NCBI GenBank assembly: GCA_037200975.1
Contig: JBBCGI010000001.1
Coordinates: forward strand, 4,361,716-4,425,715
Reading direction: 5' to 3'
Origin: Pseudomonadota bacterium
Lineage (GTDB): Bacteria > Pseudomonadota > Gammaproteobacteria > Steroidobacterales > Steroidobacteraceae
DNA length: 64,000 nucleotides
Both the position numbers and the translations under genes were made by a program. Position 1 is the first letter of the stretch; the number at the start of each line of letters is the position of its first letter. Positions 26,259-35,560 of this stretch are shown here, piece after piece. The notes below the pieces were generated by a model that was given only the letters and a program-made list of their open reading frames with translations, had not been told where the DNA came from and searched no databases.

Positions 26259-28651
26259 GCGCGCCGAGCCCGCCCATTCGCCGCCAGCTCATGAAGGTGC
26301 TGCTGCTCACCAGCACCGTCGTCATCCTGTTCGCCTGCGCGATGTTCGTCACGTACGAGGTCGTGACGTTCAAGAAATCCGTCGTGCGCGACCTCGACAT
26401 CCTGAGCGATGCGATCGCGCGCAACAGCACGGCGGCGCTGGCATTCGATAATGCCGGCGACGCGCGCGCGGTGCTCTCCGCGTTCAGCGCCGATCCCCAC
26501 ATCGTCGCGGCGGCGCTTTACGACAAGTCGGGCACGTTGTTCGCCACTTTTCCGGAAGCGGTCCCGCAGAGCCTATTGCCTGCGCAGGTGCAGGACAGCG
26601 GCATCCGTTTCGAGTCCGGATACGTTTCGGGATTCCGGCCGGTGGAGCTGAACGGCGAGCAGATGGGCACGCTGTTCGTGAAATCCGATCTCAAGGCCAT
26701 CGACGCGAGTTTCAGACTTTACGGGTTGATCACCTTGGGCGTGATCGTGTTGTCGGTGCTCGTGGCGTACCTGGTCGCCAAACCTTTGCAGGCGCGGATC
26801 TCGGCACCGATCCTGGGTCTCGCGGAGACTGCGCGGGCCATCTCCAACGCGCGCGATTACAGCGTGCGCGCGCAGCCGGCCGATGTGCTCGAGGTCAACC
26901 TGTTGACCGAAGCGTTCAATCACATGCTCACGCAGATCCAGCATTCCGAGTTGCGCTCGAAGGCACAGCTCGGCCGCCTGCATCTGCTGCAGCACATCAC
27001 CGGCGCCATCGGCGACCGGCACGATCTATCGAGTATTTTCCAGGTGGTGTTGCGCAAGGTCGAGGAAGATCTGCCCATCGACTTCGGCTGCATGTGCCTG
27101 TACGACAGCGCCACCGCGACGCTGACGGTCAATACCGTCGGGGTCGCGAGCCGCGCTCTGCTGCCATCGCTCGGGCTGGCGGAGCAGAGCGTCATCCCGA
27201 TCGACGGAAACGGGCTTACGCGCTGCATTCGCGGCCAGCTGGTATACGAGCCGGACGTGCGCGAAGTGCAGTTTCCGTTTCCGCAGCGTTTTGCGGCGAG
27301 CGGGCTCTATTCGCTGATCATCGCGCCGCTGCTGGTCGAGGCCAATGTCTTCGGTATCCTGATCGCCGCGCGCCGCGCGCCTGAATCGTTCAGCAGCGGC
27401 GAGTGCGAATTCCTCATGCAGCTCAGCAGCCACGTGGCGCTCGCTTCGCACCAGGCGCGGCTGCATGGCGCGTTGCGCCAGGCGTACGACGAGCTGCGCC
27501 AGTCGCAACACACCGTGATGCAGCAGGAACGCCTGCGCGCGCTCGGCCAGATGGCGAGCGGCATCGCGCACGACATCAACAACGCGATCTCGCCGGTGTC
27601 GCTGTACACCGAATCGCTGCTCGAACGCGAGCCGAATCTCACCGAGAAAGGCCGCGCCTCGCTCACCATCATCCAGCAGGCCATCGACAACGTGGCCGGC
27701 ACCGTGGCGCGCATGCGCGAGTTCTATCGCGAGCGCGAGCCGCAGATGTCGCTCAAGTTGGTCGACCTCAACCAGGTCGCCGCGCAGATCATCGAGCTCA
27801 CACGTGCCAAGTGGTTCGACCTGCCGCAGCAGCGCGGCATCGCGATCGAGCTCAAGACCGATCTGGCCCCGGGGCTGCCCGGCATCATGGGCGCCGAAGG
27901 CGAGATCCGCGACGCGCTGACGAACCTCATTTTCAACGCCGTCGATGCGATGCCCGAGGGTGGGACGTTGACGGTGCGTACACGCGCGACCCCCGGCGAC
28001 GGCGAGACCCAGGTCGTGCGAATCGAAGTCGGCGACAGCGGCATCGGCATGGACGAGGAGACGCGGCGCCGTTGTCTCGAGCCCTTCTTCACGACCAAGG
28101 GAGAGCGCGGCACCGGTCTCGGACTCGCGATGGTCTACGGCATGGTCCAGCGCCACAGCGCCCAATTCGACATCGAAAGTGCCGTCGGTCGGGGCACCAC
28201 CATGCAGATCGGTTTCCCGGCCTATACGCAGCCGATCATTCCCGCGACCCGCGTGACCGAATCGGCGCTGGTGGTCCAGCGGCTGCGCGTCCTGCTCATC
28301 GACGACGATCCGATCATCATCAAGGCACTCGAAGACGCCTTCGATGGCGACGGGCATGTGACCGTCGCCGCGAGCGGCGGACGCACCGGCCTTGCGAAAT
28401 TCGCCGCCGCCCATGGCACGGAGAATTCCTTCACGCTGGTGGTGACCGACCTCGGCATGCCCGACATCGACGGCCGCCGCGTCGCCGAGGGCGTCAAACA
28501 ACTTTCGCCGCAGACGCCGGTCATCATGCTGACGGGATGGGGCGCGCGCATGCTGGCCGAGAAGGAAGTGCCGCCGCACGTCGACAAGCTTCTCAGCAAG
28601 CCGCCCCGCCTGCAGGAGCTGCGCGTCGCCATCCGTCAGCTGTTCAGCTGA
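26255..28651 (+). CDS. Hybrid sensor histidine kinase (sensor, HAMP, GAF, HisKA, HATPase, REC)
   Basis: 798 residues. TM1 is about residues 14-35 and TM2 about 155-175, enclosing a CHASE8-like periplasmic region. A HAMP segment follows (to about 230), then a GAF region (245-400) and the kinase core with phospho-acceptor H439 in SGIAHDINNAISP. The ATPase box reads GDSGIGMDEE and GTGLGLAMVYG. The C-terminal receiver has LLIDDDP and the aspartate in VVTDLGMPDID, so signal could pass on by phosphorelay. No dedicated response regulator adjoins it, but a free-standing Hpt gene lies at 33582. Co-transcribed with the receptor and YfiR genes. Confidence 0.93.
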   Translation: MSAPSPPIRRQLMKVLLLTSTVVILFACAMFVTYEVVTFKKSVVRDLDILSDAIARNSTAALAFDNAGDARAVLSAFSADPHIVAAALYDKSGTLFATFPEAVPQSLLPAQVQDSGIRFESGYVSGFRPVELNGEQMGTLFVKSDLKAIDASFRLYGLITLGVIVLSVLVAYLVAKPLQARISAPILGLAETARAISNARDYSVRAQPADVLEVNLLTEAFNHMLTQIQHSELRSKAQLGRLHLLQHITGAIGDRHDLSSIFQVVLRKVEEDLPIDFGCMCLYDSATATLTVNTVGVASRALLPSLGLAEQSVIPIDGNGLTRCIRGQLVYEPDVREVQFPFPQRFAASGLYSLIIAPLLVEANVFGILIAARRAPESFSSGECEFLMQLSSHVALASHQARLHGALRQAYDELRQSQHTVMQQERLRALGQMASGIAHDINNAISPVSLYTESLLEREPNLTEKGRASLTIIQQAIDNVAGTVARMREFYREREPQMSLKLVDLNQVAAQIIELTRAKWFDLPQQRGIAIELKTDLAPGLPGIMGAEGEIRDALTNLIFNAVDAMPEGGTLTVRTRATPGDGETQVVRIEVGDSGIGMDEETRRRCLEPFFTTKGERGTGLGLAMVYGMVQRHSAQFDIESAVGRGTTMQIGFPAYTQPIIPATRVTESALVVQRLRVLLIDDDPIIIKALEDAFDGDGHVTVAASGGRTGLAKFAAAHGTENSFTLVVTDLGMPDIDGRRVAEGVKQLSPQTPVIMLTGWGARMLAEKEVPPHVDKLLSKPPRLQELRVAIRQLFS

Positions 28652-28660
28652 TCCCGGGCA

Positions 28661-29374
28661 TTACTGGTCGAACATCGGCGCAAAGCCGCCGTAAATCACG
28701 CGTTGACCGTCGAACGGCAGGTCCATGCCTTTCATGCGCGGATCTTCCGCGGCCAGTTCCCAGCCCCGGTCGCGCGCCTCTTTCGAAGGCCATTCCACCC
28801 ACGAGTACACGATCGTCTCGTCCGGTTTCGCCTTGACCGCGCCCTTGTAGTCGGTGACCTTGCCGTCCGGAACGTCGTCGCCCCAGGCGTCGACGGTGCG
28901 TGTGGCGCCGTGTTCCTTGAGGATCGCGGCGTGTTTATCCGCCATCTCGCGATACGCGTCTTTCCGGTTCATGGGGACGGGAGTCACGATGCCGTCGAGG
29001 TAACCCATCTCCGATGCTTTGCCGCTGTCGTTGATGGGCATGAAACCGGCGACGATCATGCGCTTGCCATCGAAGGGCATGTTGCTGCCCATCTGCTTCA
29101 TGCGCGGGTCGTTCATGATCTTCTTGTTAGCCGCGTCGCGTGTCGTCTTGTCGGGATATTCGAGCCAGGAGAAGACGATCGTCTCGTCGGGCCTGGCTTT
29201 CACCGAGCGCTGGAAGTCGGTGACCTTGCCCGCCGGCACGTCGTCACCCCAGGCTTCCACCTGGCGGGTCGCACCGAACTCCTTGAAGAATGGGGCGGCA
29301 CTTGCGGAGTGGTTGAGGTACTCGTCTTTTTTCGCGGTGGGCACCGCGAGCACGAATCCATCGATATAGGCCAT
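28661..29374 (-). CDS. Tandem DUF1428 protein
   Basis: 237 residues from ATG 29374, with AGGAG eight bases upstream. The protein is two copies of one domain of about 115 residues: the first starts MAYIDGFVLAVPTAKKDEY, the second MGYLDGIVTPVPMNRKDAY. Each carries VEAWGDDVPAGKVTDF or VDAWGDDVPDGKVTDY, and DPRMK near its end. DUF1428 is a dimeric alpha-beta-barrel family usually encoded as a single domain, so this is a fused dimer. Function is unknown. It converges on the hybrid kinase gene with a 9-base gap. Confidence 0.88.
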   Translation of the reverse strand: MAYIDGFVLAVPTAKKDEYLNHSASAAPFFKEFGATRQVEAWGDDVPAGKVTDFQRSVKARPDETIVFSWLEYPDKTTRDAANKKIMNDPRMKQMGSNMPFDGKRMIVAGFMPINDSGKASEMGYLDGIVTPVPMNRKDAYREMADKHAAILKEHGATRTVDAWGDDVPDGKVTDYKGAVKAKPDETIVYSWVEWPSKEARDRGWELAAEDPRMKGMDLPFDGQRVIYGGFAPMFDQ

Positions 29375-29604
29375 GTGTGTGCTCCTTTGATTCCTGGGTT
29401 CGGGGGTTTTGATGCGCGCGTTCCAGCACTGTTCCTGACAGCCGTCGAGTTGCGCCGCGGCGCTTTCCGTCCTGTAAGACAACACGCTCAGGTATCCACC
29501 TGAAGTCGTACGTCGGCGTTCTGGTTTCACGTGCTTTGCCATTCGACGACTCACGTTATCGTTCCGCCCACGAACGGATACCGTGTGACCCAGGTCGATC
29601 GGCT

Positions 29605-30060
29605 GTGAAAAAAACAAGAGTTCTCGCATTGGCATCGGGTGGCGGGCATTGGGTGCAACTGCTGCGGATGAGGCCGGCGCTCGAAGGATGCGACGTGCTC
29701 TATGCAACAGTGAAGGGCGGCTATGGCGCCGACGTTCCAGACGCGCGATTCACGACGATCCCGGATGCGAGCCGCTGGGATCGCATTGCCTTGCTGCATT
29801 GCTGCTGGAAGATCCTGGTCTTGATGCTGCGCGAACGGCCCGACGTGGTCCTCAGCACCGGCGCCGCGCCCGGATATTTCGCCATCCGCTTCGGCAACTT
29901 GTTGCGCGCCCGTACGATCTGGGTGGATAGCGTCGCCAACGTCGACGAATCGTCGCTGTCGGGACGCAAGGCCGGCCCCCACGCCGACCTGTGGCTGACG
30001 CAATGGCCGCACCTCGCCAATGCCGGCGGTCCGCGATACAGCGGCAGCGTGCTCGGATGA
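29605..30060 (+). CDS. Alg14-like glycosyltransferase membrane subunit
   Basis: 151 residues from GTG 29605 (VKKTRVLALA); the frame extends upstream without family similarity. The start ALASGGGHWVQLLRM and VVLSTGAAPGYFAIR are typical of the Alg14/PssD/CpsF family, which anchors and assists an Alg13-type catalytic subunit. The stop overlaps the next ATG (ATGA), as expected for subunits needed in equal amounts. The pair probably adds a sugar such as glucuronic acid, galactose or GlcNAc to a lipid-linked intermediate. Confidence 0.88.
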   Translation: MKKTRVLALASGGGHWVQLLRMRPALEGCDVLYATVKGGYGADVPDARFTTIPDASRWDRIALLHCCWKILVLMLRERPDVVLSTGAAPGYFAIRFGNLLRARTIWVDSVANVDESSLSGRKAGPHADLWLTQWPHLANAGGPRYSGSVLG

Positions 30061-30614
30061 TCCTCGTCACCGTCGGAACCGAATTGCCGTTCGACCGGCT
30101 GATCGGAGTCGTGGACGAATGGGCCGGGAGAACCGGCCGGACCGACGTGTTCGCGCAGATCGGCGACAGTAGTCGCCGCCCGCTGCACATCGGCTACAAG
30201 ACCTTCATCGAGCCGGCAGAATTCGCGCGGCGTTTTGCCGCGGCGGACGTCATCGTGTCGCACGCGGGCATGGGGACCATCCTGTCGGCGTTGCAATTCC
30301 AGAAGCCTATCGTCGTGATGCCGAGGCGCGCCGCGCTGCAGGAACATCGCAACGAACATCAGCTCGCGACCGCGCGCCGCCTGGCGGCGCTCGGCAAGAT
30401 CACGGTGGCGCTGGATGAGGCGGAACTGCGCCTGACGCTGGATCGCCTCGGGGAACTCAAGGCGCGGGAGCGGATCGGCCCTTATGCGAGCGACAGCCTG
30501 ATTTCGGCGTTACGCGAATTCATCCATGCGGGGCCGTCCGACAAGAGATCGATGTCGGGATCGTCGGCCGGCATGTCGATCGCGCCGGCGCGTTCGAAAT
30601 CGAAGTCGCTCTAG
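30057..30614 (+). CDS. Alg13-like glycosyltransferase catalytic subunit
   Basis: 185 residues. The N-terminus MILVTVGTELPFDRLI and the C-terminal donor-site region VIVSHAGMGTILSALQFQKP are diagnostic of the Alg13/PssE/CpsG family, followed by EHRNEHQLATARRL. It should pair with the Alg14-like product to form a GT-B enzyme at the membrane. The last 30 residues are Ser/Lys-rich and probably disordered. There is no exopolysaccharide operon nearby, so the acceptor is unknown. Confidence 0.9.
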   Translation: MILVTVGTELPFDRLIGVVDEWAGRTGRTDVFAQIGDSSRRPLHIGYKTFIEPAEFARRFAAADVIVSHAGMGTILSALQFQKPIVVMPRRAALQEHRNEHQLATARRLAALGKITVALDEAELRLTLDRLGELKARERIGPYASDSLISALREFIHAGPSDKRSMSGSSAGMSIAPARSKSKSL

Positions 30615-30665
30615 GACCTGACTACTCGGGATGATCCCCGGATTTTTCGATGCGTGCCATGTGAA

Positions 30666-31493
30666 TCACGCGGATTTTCCAGTCGCGAATGCAATGCAAA
30701 CGTCGAGAATGTCGCGCAGCGCGACGCGCAGGCGCGCGGCATGGCCGTCGTCGAGCGGTGCCGGCCAGTTCTGCTCGGTGAATGAGTCCGGCTCGTGCAG
30801 GTATCCGCGCATGGCAAGTTCCATTTGTACCGCATGGATGCCGCTACGCGGGTTGCCATAGTGGCGCGTGATCCAGCCGCCGCGAAAACGGCCGTTGGTC
30901 ACGTGCGACATGCCCGACGCTTCGCAAATCCGTTCGATGCCGGAAACGAGCGCCGGGTCGCAGGTCGCGCCGTGGTCGGTGCCGATGTTGAACTGCGGCA
31001 ATTCGCCATCGAACATGCGTTCGACCCGCGAACGGATGGAGTGCGCGTCATACAGGACCACACTGCCGTGCCGCGCGCCGAGCCGCTGGGTCTCGTCCAC
31101 CAGCGCCTGATGGTAGGGCCAGAAATATTCCTGCTCACGGCGCTTGACCTGCGCGGCATCCGGCTCCTGACCGGGCAAGTACAGCGGTTCGCCGTCGAAG
31201 GTGGTGAGCGGGCACAGCCCCGTGGTGGCGGAACCCGGATACAAGGACGCCCCGGAGGGGTCGCGATTCATGTCGATGACGGTACGCGAGATCGACGTGC
31301 GGACGGTGGTGGCACCGAGCTCGTGCGCGAAGTCGTACAACACGTCGACCCAGTAGTCGGCGTCCTTGCGCGCAAGCCAGGGCGATACGAGCTGGCCTTC
31401 CAGCTCGGGCGGAATCTCCGTGCCGGTATGCGGAAAACTGATCACCAGCGGCAGATCGCCACGATGCACGGCCAGCCACTCGTGGGCGCTCAT
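30666..31493 (-). CDS. hutG: N-formylglutamate deformylase
   Basis: 275 residues. Family motifs include [14 protein letters not shown] near residues 15-28, [19 protein letters not shown] and [20 protein letters not shown]. It hydrolyses N-formylglutamate to glutamate and formate, the last step of the five-step histidine pathway. Its start overlaps hutI by 4 bases. The enzyme that would make its substrate, HutF, is only a decayed remnant next door, so activity on histidine depends on an intact hutF elsewhere. Confidence 0.93.
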   Translation of the reverse strand: MSAHEWLAVHRGDLPLVISFPHTGTEIPPELEGQLVSPWLARKDADYWVDVLYDFAHELGATTVRTSISRTVIDMNRDPSGASLYPGSATTGLCPLTTFDGEPLYLPGQEPDAAQVKRREQEYFWPYHQALVDETQRLGARHGSVVLYDAHSIRSRVERMFDGELPQFNIGTDHGATCDPALVSGIERICEASGMSHVTNGRFRGGWITRHYGNPRSGIHAVQMELAMRGYLHEPDSFTEQNWPAPLDDGHAARLRVALRDILDVCIAFATGKSA

Positions 31494-32698
31494 TCACCTC
31501 TCCAGACGCGCGTCTGCAGGGGGTTCGCGCCCATGCGGTACACCAGCTCCGCCGGCCGGTCGATGTTCCAGATGGCGAGGTCACAGTGTTTGCCGGCTTC
31601 GAGCGTGCCCACGCGGTCGGCCATTCCCAGGGCCTGCGCCGCGGCGCGCGTCACGCCGACGATGCATTCGTCCACGGTCATGCGGAACAGCGTCGCGGCC
31701 ATGTTCATGGCGAGCAGCAGCGAGGTGAGCGGCGAGGTGCCGGGGTTGCTGTCGGTCGCGACGGCCATGGGCACGCGGTGGGCGCGCAACAGGTCGAGCG
31801 GCGGTAGTTGGGTATCGCGCAGGAAGTAGAACGCGCCGGGCAGCAACACGGCGACGGTACCGGCCGCGGCCATCGCCTGGACATCTTCTTCATCGGCGTG
31901 TTCGAGGTGGTCGGCCGACAACGCGTTGAACTCGGCGGCCAGGCACGTGCCGCCGCTGTTGGAGATCTGTTCGGCGTGCAACTTCACGCGCAGGTTGTTG
32001 GCCCGCGCGGCTTCGAACACGCGCCGCGTTTGTTGGGCAGAGAAGCCGATGCGTTCGCAGAACGCGTCCACCGCGTCGATCAGGCCTTCCTGCGCGAGCG
32101 TCGGGATGATGACGTCGCAGACTTCGGTGATGTAGTCGTCGGGTCGGCCGGAGAAGGCGGGCGGTGTCGCGTGTGCGCTCAGACAGGTCGTGGTGATCGT
32201 GACGGCCCGTTCCGCCGCCAGTGCTCGCGCGGCACGCAACTGGCGGCGCTCGTGCTCGAGCGACAGGCCGTAACCGGACTTCACTTCAACGGTGGTGACG
32301 CCTTCGGCGAGCAGGGCGTCGAGCCGTGGCAGCGTCTCCGCCAGCAATTGCGCTTCGCTCGCGGCGCGCGTGGCATTCACCGTGGAAAGAATGCCGCCGC
32401 CGCTGCGCGCGATGGCTTCGTACGAAACGCCATTCAACCGCTGCTCGAATTCATGGGCGCGATTGCCGGCGTACACCAGGTGCGTGTGGCAGTCGATGAG
32501 GCCGGGCGTGATCCAGCGACCCTGGCAATCTTCGACCTGCAGGGCATCGAGCCCCACGGGCGCATCGCTGGCGGGGCCAGCATAGATAAGGAGTCCGTCG
32601 CGGCAGGCGAGCAGTCCGTCGTCGATCGTGCCCAACCCCGGGCGCCCGGGCGCGAGCGTCGCGAGTCGGGCGTTTTTCCAAATGCGGTCACAGCGCAT
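31490..32698 (-). CDS. hutI: Imidazolonepropionase
   Basis: 402 residues, full length. Amidohydrolase metal-binding [12 protein letters not shown] (H71, H73), VEVKSGYGL, the RVKLHAEQ segment, and [10 protein letters not shown] near the C-terminus match HutI. It opens imidazolone propionate to formimidoylglutamate in histidine breakdown. It is the first gene of a two-gene unit with hutG and divergent from the hutF remnant. hutH, hutU and hutC are not in the window. Confidence 0.95.
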   Translation of the reverse strand: MRCDRIWKNARLATLAPGRPGLGTIDDGLLACRDGLLIYAGPASDAPVGLDALQVEDCQGRWITPGLIDCHTHLVYAGNRAHEFEQRLNGVSYEAIARSGGGILSTVNATRAASEAQLLAETLPRLDALLAEGVTTVEVKSGYGLSLEHERRQLRAARALAAERAVTITTTCLSAHATPPAFSGRPDDYITEVCDVIIPTLAQEGLIDAVDAFCERIGFSAQQTRRVFEAARANNLRVKLHAEQISNSGGTCLAAEFNALSADHLEHADEEDVQAMAAAGTVAVLLPGAFYFLRDTQLPPLDLLRAHRVPMAVATDSNPGTSPLTSLLLAMNMAATLFRMTVDECIVGVTRAAAQALGMADRVGTLEAGKHCDLAIWNIDRPAELVYRMGANPLQTRVWRGE

Positions 32699-32803
32699 GG
32701 CGGCACCTTATAGATGAGTCGTCCGGGCCGCCAGAGTGTCAGGTGCGATTGCCACCCCATGTCCCGGTCATCGCCGTCCGACTCCTGCATGCTTTTCTTC
32801 GCT

Positions 32804-33248
32804 GACGCTGCCCGGCATGTCGAACGTGCACAGCCACGGCTTCCAGCGCGGAATGGCGGCTGACGGAATACCGCGGTCGGGATGCCGACAGCTTCTGGAG
32901 CTGGCGCCAGTGCATGTACCGCTTCGTGAATAACAAGACGCCGGACGATCTCGAGGCGATCACGGCGCAGGCGTATGTCGAGATGCTGGAAAGCGGCTTC
33001 ACGCGCGTCGGCGAGTTTCACTATGTGCACCACGACCAGGCCGGCAAGCCGTATGCAAACGCGGCGGAGATGGCTGTGCGCATCGCTTCGTGAACAACGT
33101 GGACGGATTCGCCCGGGCCGCTGCACATACACGCCGCGGAGCAGGTGCGCGAAGTCGAGGACTGCATGGCCTGGTCGGACGCGCGGACTTCATTTCTCTG
33201 AATGCCGATTCGCCCATGCTCGCCGGCCGGCGCGTGCTCGCGGGCTGA
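32804..33248 (+). pseudogene. hutF: Decayed hutF (formimidoylglutamate deiminase) remnant
   Basis: Three blocks of HutF-like protein lie in order. Frame 1 gives TLPGMSNVHSHGFQRGMA (32804-32857), carrying the metal-binding HxH. After a frameshift near 32858 come LTEYRGRDADSFWSWRQCMY, MLESGFTRVGEFHYVHHD and AAEMAVRIAS, ending at TGA 33091-33093. Beyond it are GPLHIHAAEQVREVEDCMAW and, after another frame change, ADFISLNADSPMLAG to TGA 33246-33248. About 50 N-terminal residues and a large internal part, including the second metal-ligand region, are missing. HutF makes N-formylglutamate for HutG, whose intact gene lies divergently beside it. This is a pseudogene with several lesions. Confidence 0.88.
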
Positions 33249-33581
33249 ATTTTCCGCACTTCCGGCGCGCACCAAGGGCTTCTCGCAGAAGCTGTTCGAC
33301 GGCCATTTTCCGCAGCTTCCCGGCGGCCGGTTTCACGATCCAGTCGCGCCGCGGGGACTAACTATCGATGAAAGCGGTTTCATTGGTTGGTCATGGCGGC
33401 GGCCGGCGTCTCCTGGCTCTTCTCCTGGCGCGAAGAGACATGAGAAGCAGCCGACAGATTCGAAACCGGGACTCCACGGAACCGCCACCGGCGCCGACAG
33501 TGTTATATGCGGCGTGCGAAACTTTCTTCGCCGTCAGTTGCTGCGCGGCGCAGGGTCACGGTGAGTCCAGGGAGGGTTACG
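33249..33581 (+). other. Gap of 333 bases, probably degraded sequence
   Basis: No gene that I can defend. A plus-strand frame is open across part of it (includes KGFSQKLFDGHFPQLPGG) without a good start or ribosome-binding site. It may be another decayed fragment associated with the hutF remnant. GGAGGG at 33570-33576 belongs to the next gene. Confidence 0.4.
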
Positions 33582-34001
33582 GTGTCCGACACAGGCAATA
33601 CGACGACGTCGCAGATGTCGCTGCACGCACTGGCGATGCGGTTCCTCACACGGGCGCAAACCGAACTGGCGCAGATGCGTGCCTGCATGCCGGCCGATCC
33701 GATCGCGCTCGAGCCATACGCGGTGGCGCAGGTCGAGCGCGTGGCGCACAAGATGTCGGGGGAGGCGGAAGTATTCGGATTCCCCGAGATCAGCGCCATC
33801 GCCGCCGCCATCGAGTTGATGGCCAATGGCGGCACGACGCGCACCGTGCGCGAGCGGCTGGAAGTGTTCACCCGGCTGATGGAGCAGATGTCCGCACTCG
33901 AAATCTATGTCGAGTACGAGCTGGCCGAAGGAACCGTGCAGGAAGCGGCGGATGGATTGGCGACGTCTTCACTGCCACCCGGCTCCGGCGCGCGCAAATA
34001 A
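33582..34001 (+). CDS. Free-standing Hpt-domain protein
   Basis: 139 residues from GTG 33582, with GGAGGG about six bases upstream. It is all helical. The segment VERVAHKMSGEAEVFGFPEIS fits the Hpt consensus, with phosphorylatable H56 and the small-residue pattern after it. It could receive a phosphoryl group from a receiver domain such as that of the hybrid kinase at 26255, although nothing in the sequence ties them together. Confidence 0.75.
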   Translation: MSDTGNTTTSQMSLHALAMRFLTRAQTELAQMRACMPADPIALEPYAVAQVERVAHKMSGEAEVFGFPEISAIAAAIELMANGGTTRTVRERLEVFTRLMEQMSALEIYVEYELAEGTVQEAADGLATSSLPPGSGARK

Positions 34002-34055
34002 TGCCCGCGTTTCAGCGAAGCTGACTGGATCGTCCGGCCGTGACCGGCGCGCGGC

Positions 34056-34571
34056 TCAGGCGGCGGCTGGCGGCCGTTTGGTCTGGGCGCCGAGGTAATC
34101 GCGCTTGCCGACGTTGACGCCGTTGTGGCGCAGGATCGCGTACGCCGTGGTCAGGTGGAAGTAGAAGTTAGGCAAGGCGTGCTGGATGAAATAATCCTCG
34201 CCCGTCATCCATTCGCCTTTCCAGCGCGGCTGGCTCACGACACGAGTGGCGGCGCCTTCGAAATCCTTCGCGCTGAAAGAGTCCAGGTAGGCCACGATCC
34301 AGCGGACGCGGGCCTGCAGCTCCGCGATCGTTTTCTCTTCGTCGGGCTGCGACTCGGCCGGCTTGCCGGTCAGATACGAGGCGGCGAGTTTCACCGTGTC
34401 GCAGCAGATCTGCACCTGGCGCGCCAGCGGGAATTGATCGGCCGCGAGGCGCAGGGTGGGGAACACGAGCGGATCGATTTTCTTCGACTCGGCGTATTCG
34501 GCGGCGGTCCCCAACCACTTGTCGAGCTGGACCAGTTGTTTCTTGAATTGCGCGAATGTTTCGGTGTACAT
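34056..34571 (-). CDS. DUF1993 family protein
   Basis: 171 residues. It starts MYTETFAQFKKQLVQLDKWL and has ICCDTVKLAASYLTG, ISQ-like RVVSQPRWKGEWMTGEDYF and the histidine-containing ALPNFYFHLTTAYAILRHNG. This matches DUF1993, a helical family related to the DinB-like fold. Function is unknown. It is convergent with the Hpt gene and divergent from the GST gene across a palindromic element. Confidence 0.85.
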   Translation of the reverse strand: MYTETFAQFKKQLVQLDKWLGTAAEYAESKKIDPLVFPTLRLAADQFPLARQVQICCDTVKLAASYLTGKPAESQPDEEKTIAELQARVRWIVAYLDSFSAKDFEGAATRVVSQPRWKGEWMTGEDYFIQHALPNFYFHLTTAYAILRHNGVNVGKRDYLGAQTKRPPAAA

Positions 34572-34630
34572 GGCGCGCGAGCCTACGCGGTTTGCGCGTC
34601 ATTCGATATCTCCCCGAAGAAACTTCCACG

Positions 34631-34756
34631 TAAAGGGGACATGCCTATTTAATTTGTGAGCGGTGACATCGGTGGTTTCCTGGCAAACGGTTTGGCCGCC
34701 GCTCGGCGGAAGAGAAATGCCCGCGCTTTGAAATAAAATAGGCATGTCCCCTTTTA
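34631..34756. repeat. Family A palindrome, copy 3
   Basis: Arms TAAAGGGGACATGCCTATTT (34631-34650) and its complement (34736-34756, one extra T) enclose an 85-nt unrelated core. The arm sequence is the same as copy 2 at 13557. It occupies the divergent intergenic region between DUF1993 and the GST gene, where their promoters would be expected. Confidence 0.88.
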
Positions 34757-34774
34757 TCCCCGAAGGATGAGCGA

Positions 34775-35437
34775 TTGAAACTGTATTCAGGACCGCTGAG
34801 CATGTTCGGCGCCAAGGCCGAGATCGCGCTGCGCGAGAAGGGCCTGCGTTTCGAACTGGAAATGGTTGCCTTCAGCCAGGCGCAGGGTTATTCGCCGAAA
34901 CATCCCGAGGTGTTGCGCGTCAATCCGAAGAGCCAGGTTCCGGTGCTGATCGACGGCGACGTCGAGATCTTCGATTCCTCCCAGATCTTCGAATACGCGG
35001 AGCATCGCTGGCCCAGCCCGCCGCTGTGGCCGGCAACTCCTGCCGCGCGTGCCCATGCGCGGCTGCTCGAGCACGCCTCGGACGAAGTGTTCTTCCCGCA
35101 CGTCATCCGGCTCATGGGATTACGGGCGAAGCCCGACCCGATCGATTCGCCGGAGTGGATTCAGGCGCGGGAGAGCCTCGAGGGCTACTACGCGCGGCTC
35201 GAGCGGTTGTTAGCCGGCCGGGACTGGCTGGCGGGTGACTACAGCTACGCCGACATCGCCTTTTACATGGCGCAGTTCTTTGCGGCCCGTCATACGGTGC
35301 CGATGGGGCCTGGCCACCCGGGCCTGCTGGCGTGGCGCCGCCGCATGGCGGCGCGGCCCGCCGTGGCCGCCGTGATAGGCCCCATGGCGGCGTATTTGCG
35401 CGGCATCGACTATCCGGTACCCGACTTCGGGGGCTGA
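34775..35437 (+). CDS. Glutathione S-transferase family protein
   Basis: 220 residues from TTG 34775, with AAGGA seven bases upstream. The N-terminal thioredoxin-like domain starts MKLYSGPLSMFGAKAEIALREKG and has NPKSQVPVLIDGD and the glutathione-binding IFDSSQIFEYAEHRWP. The helical C-terminal domain contains DWLAGDYSYADIAFYMAQ. Ser9 or Tyr4 would be the candidate catalytic residue. Substrate is unknown. Confidence 0.9.
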   Translation: MKLYSGPLSMFGAKAEIALREKGLRFELEMVAFSQAQGYSPKHPEVLRVNPKSQVPVLIDGDVEIFDSSQIFEYAEHRWPSPPLWPATPAARAHARLLEHASDEVFFPHVIRLMGLRAKPDPIDSPEWIQARESLEGYYARLERLLAGRDWLAGDYSYADIAFYMAQFFAARHTVPMGPGHPGLLAWRRRMAARPAVAAVIGPMAAYLRGIDYPVPDFGG

Positions 35438-35560
35438 CAACATTGCAATCGGACTGCAGGCCGGTTCAAGCCGGTAAAAACCCCTGACACAAGCGCCATT
35501 TTCAGACGATTCCTGCAAATCGGTTGTACAAGCGGCACCGCCGCTGCCATCCTGAACTCA

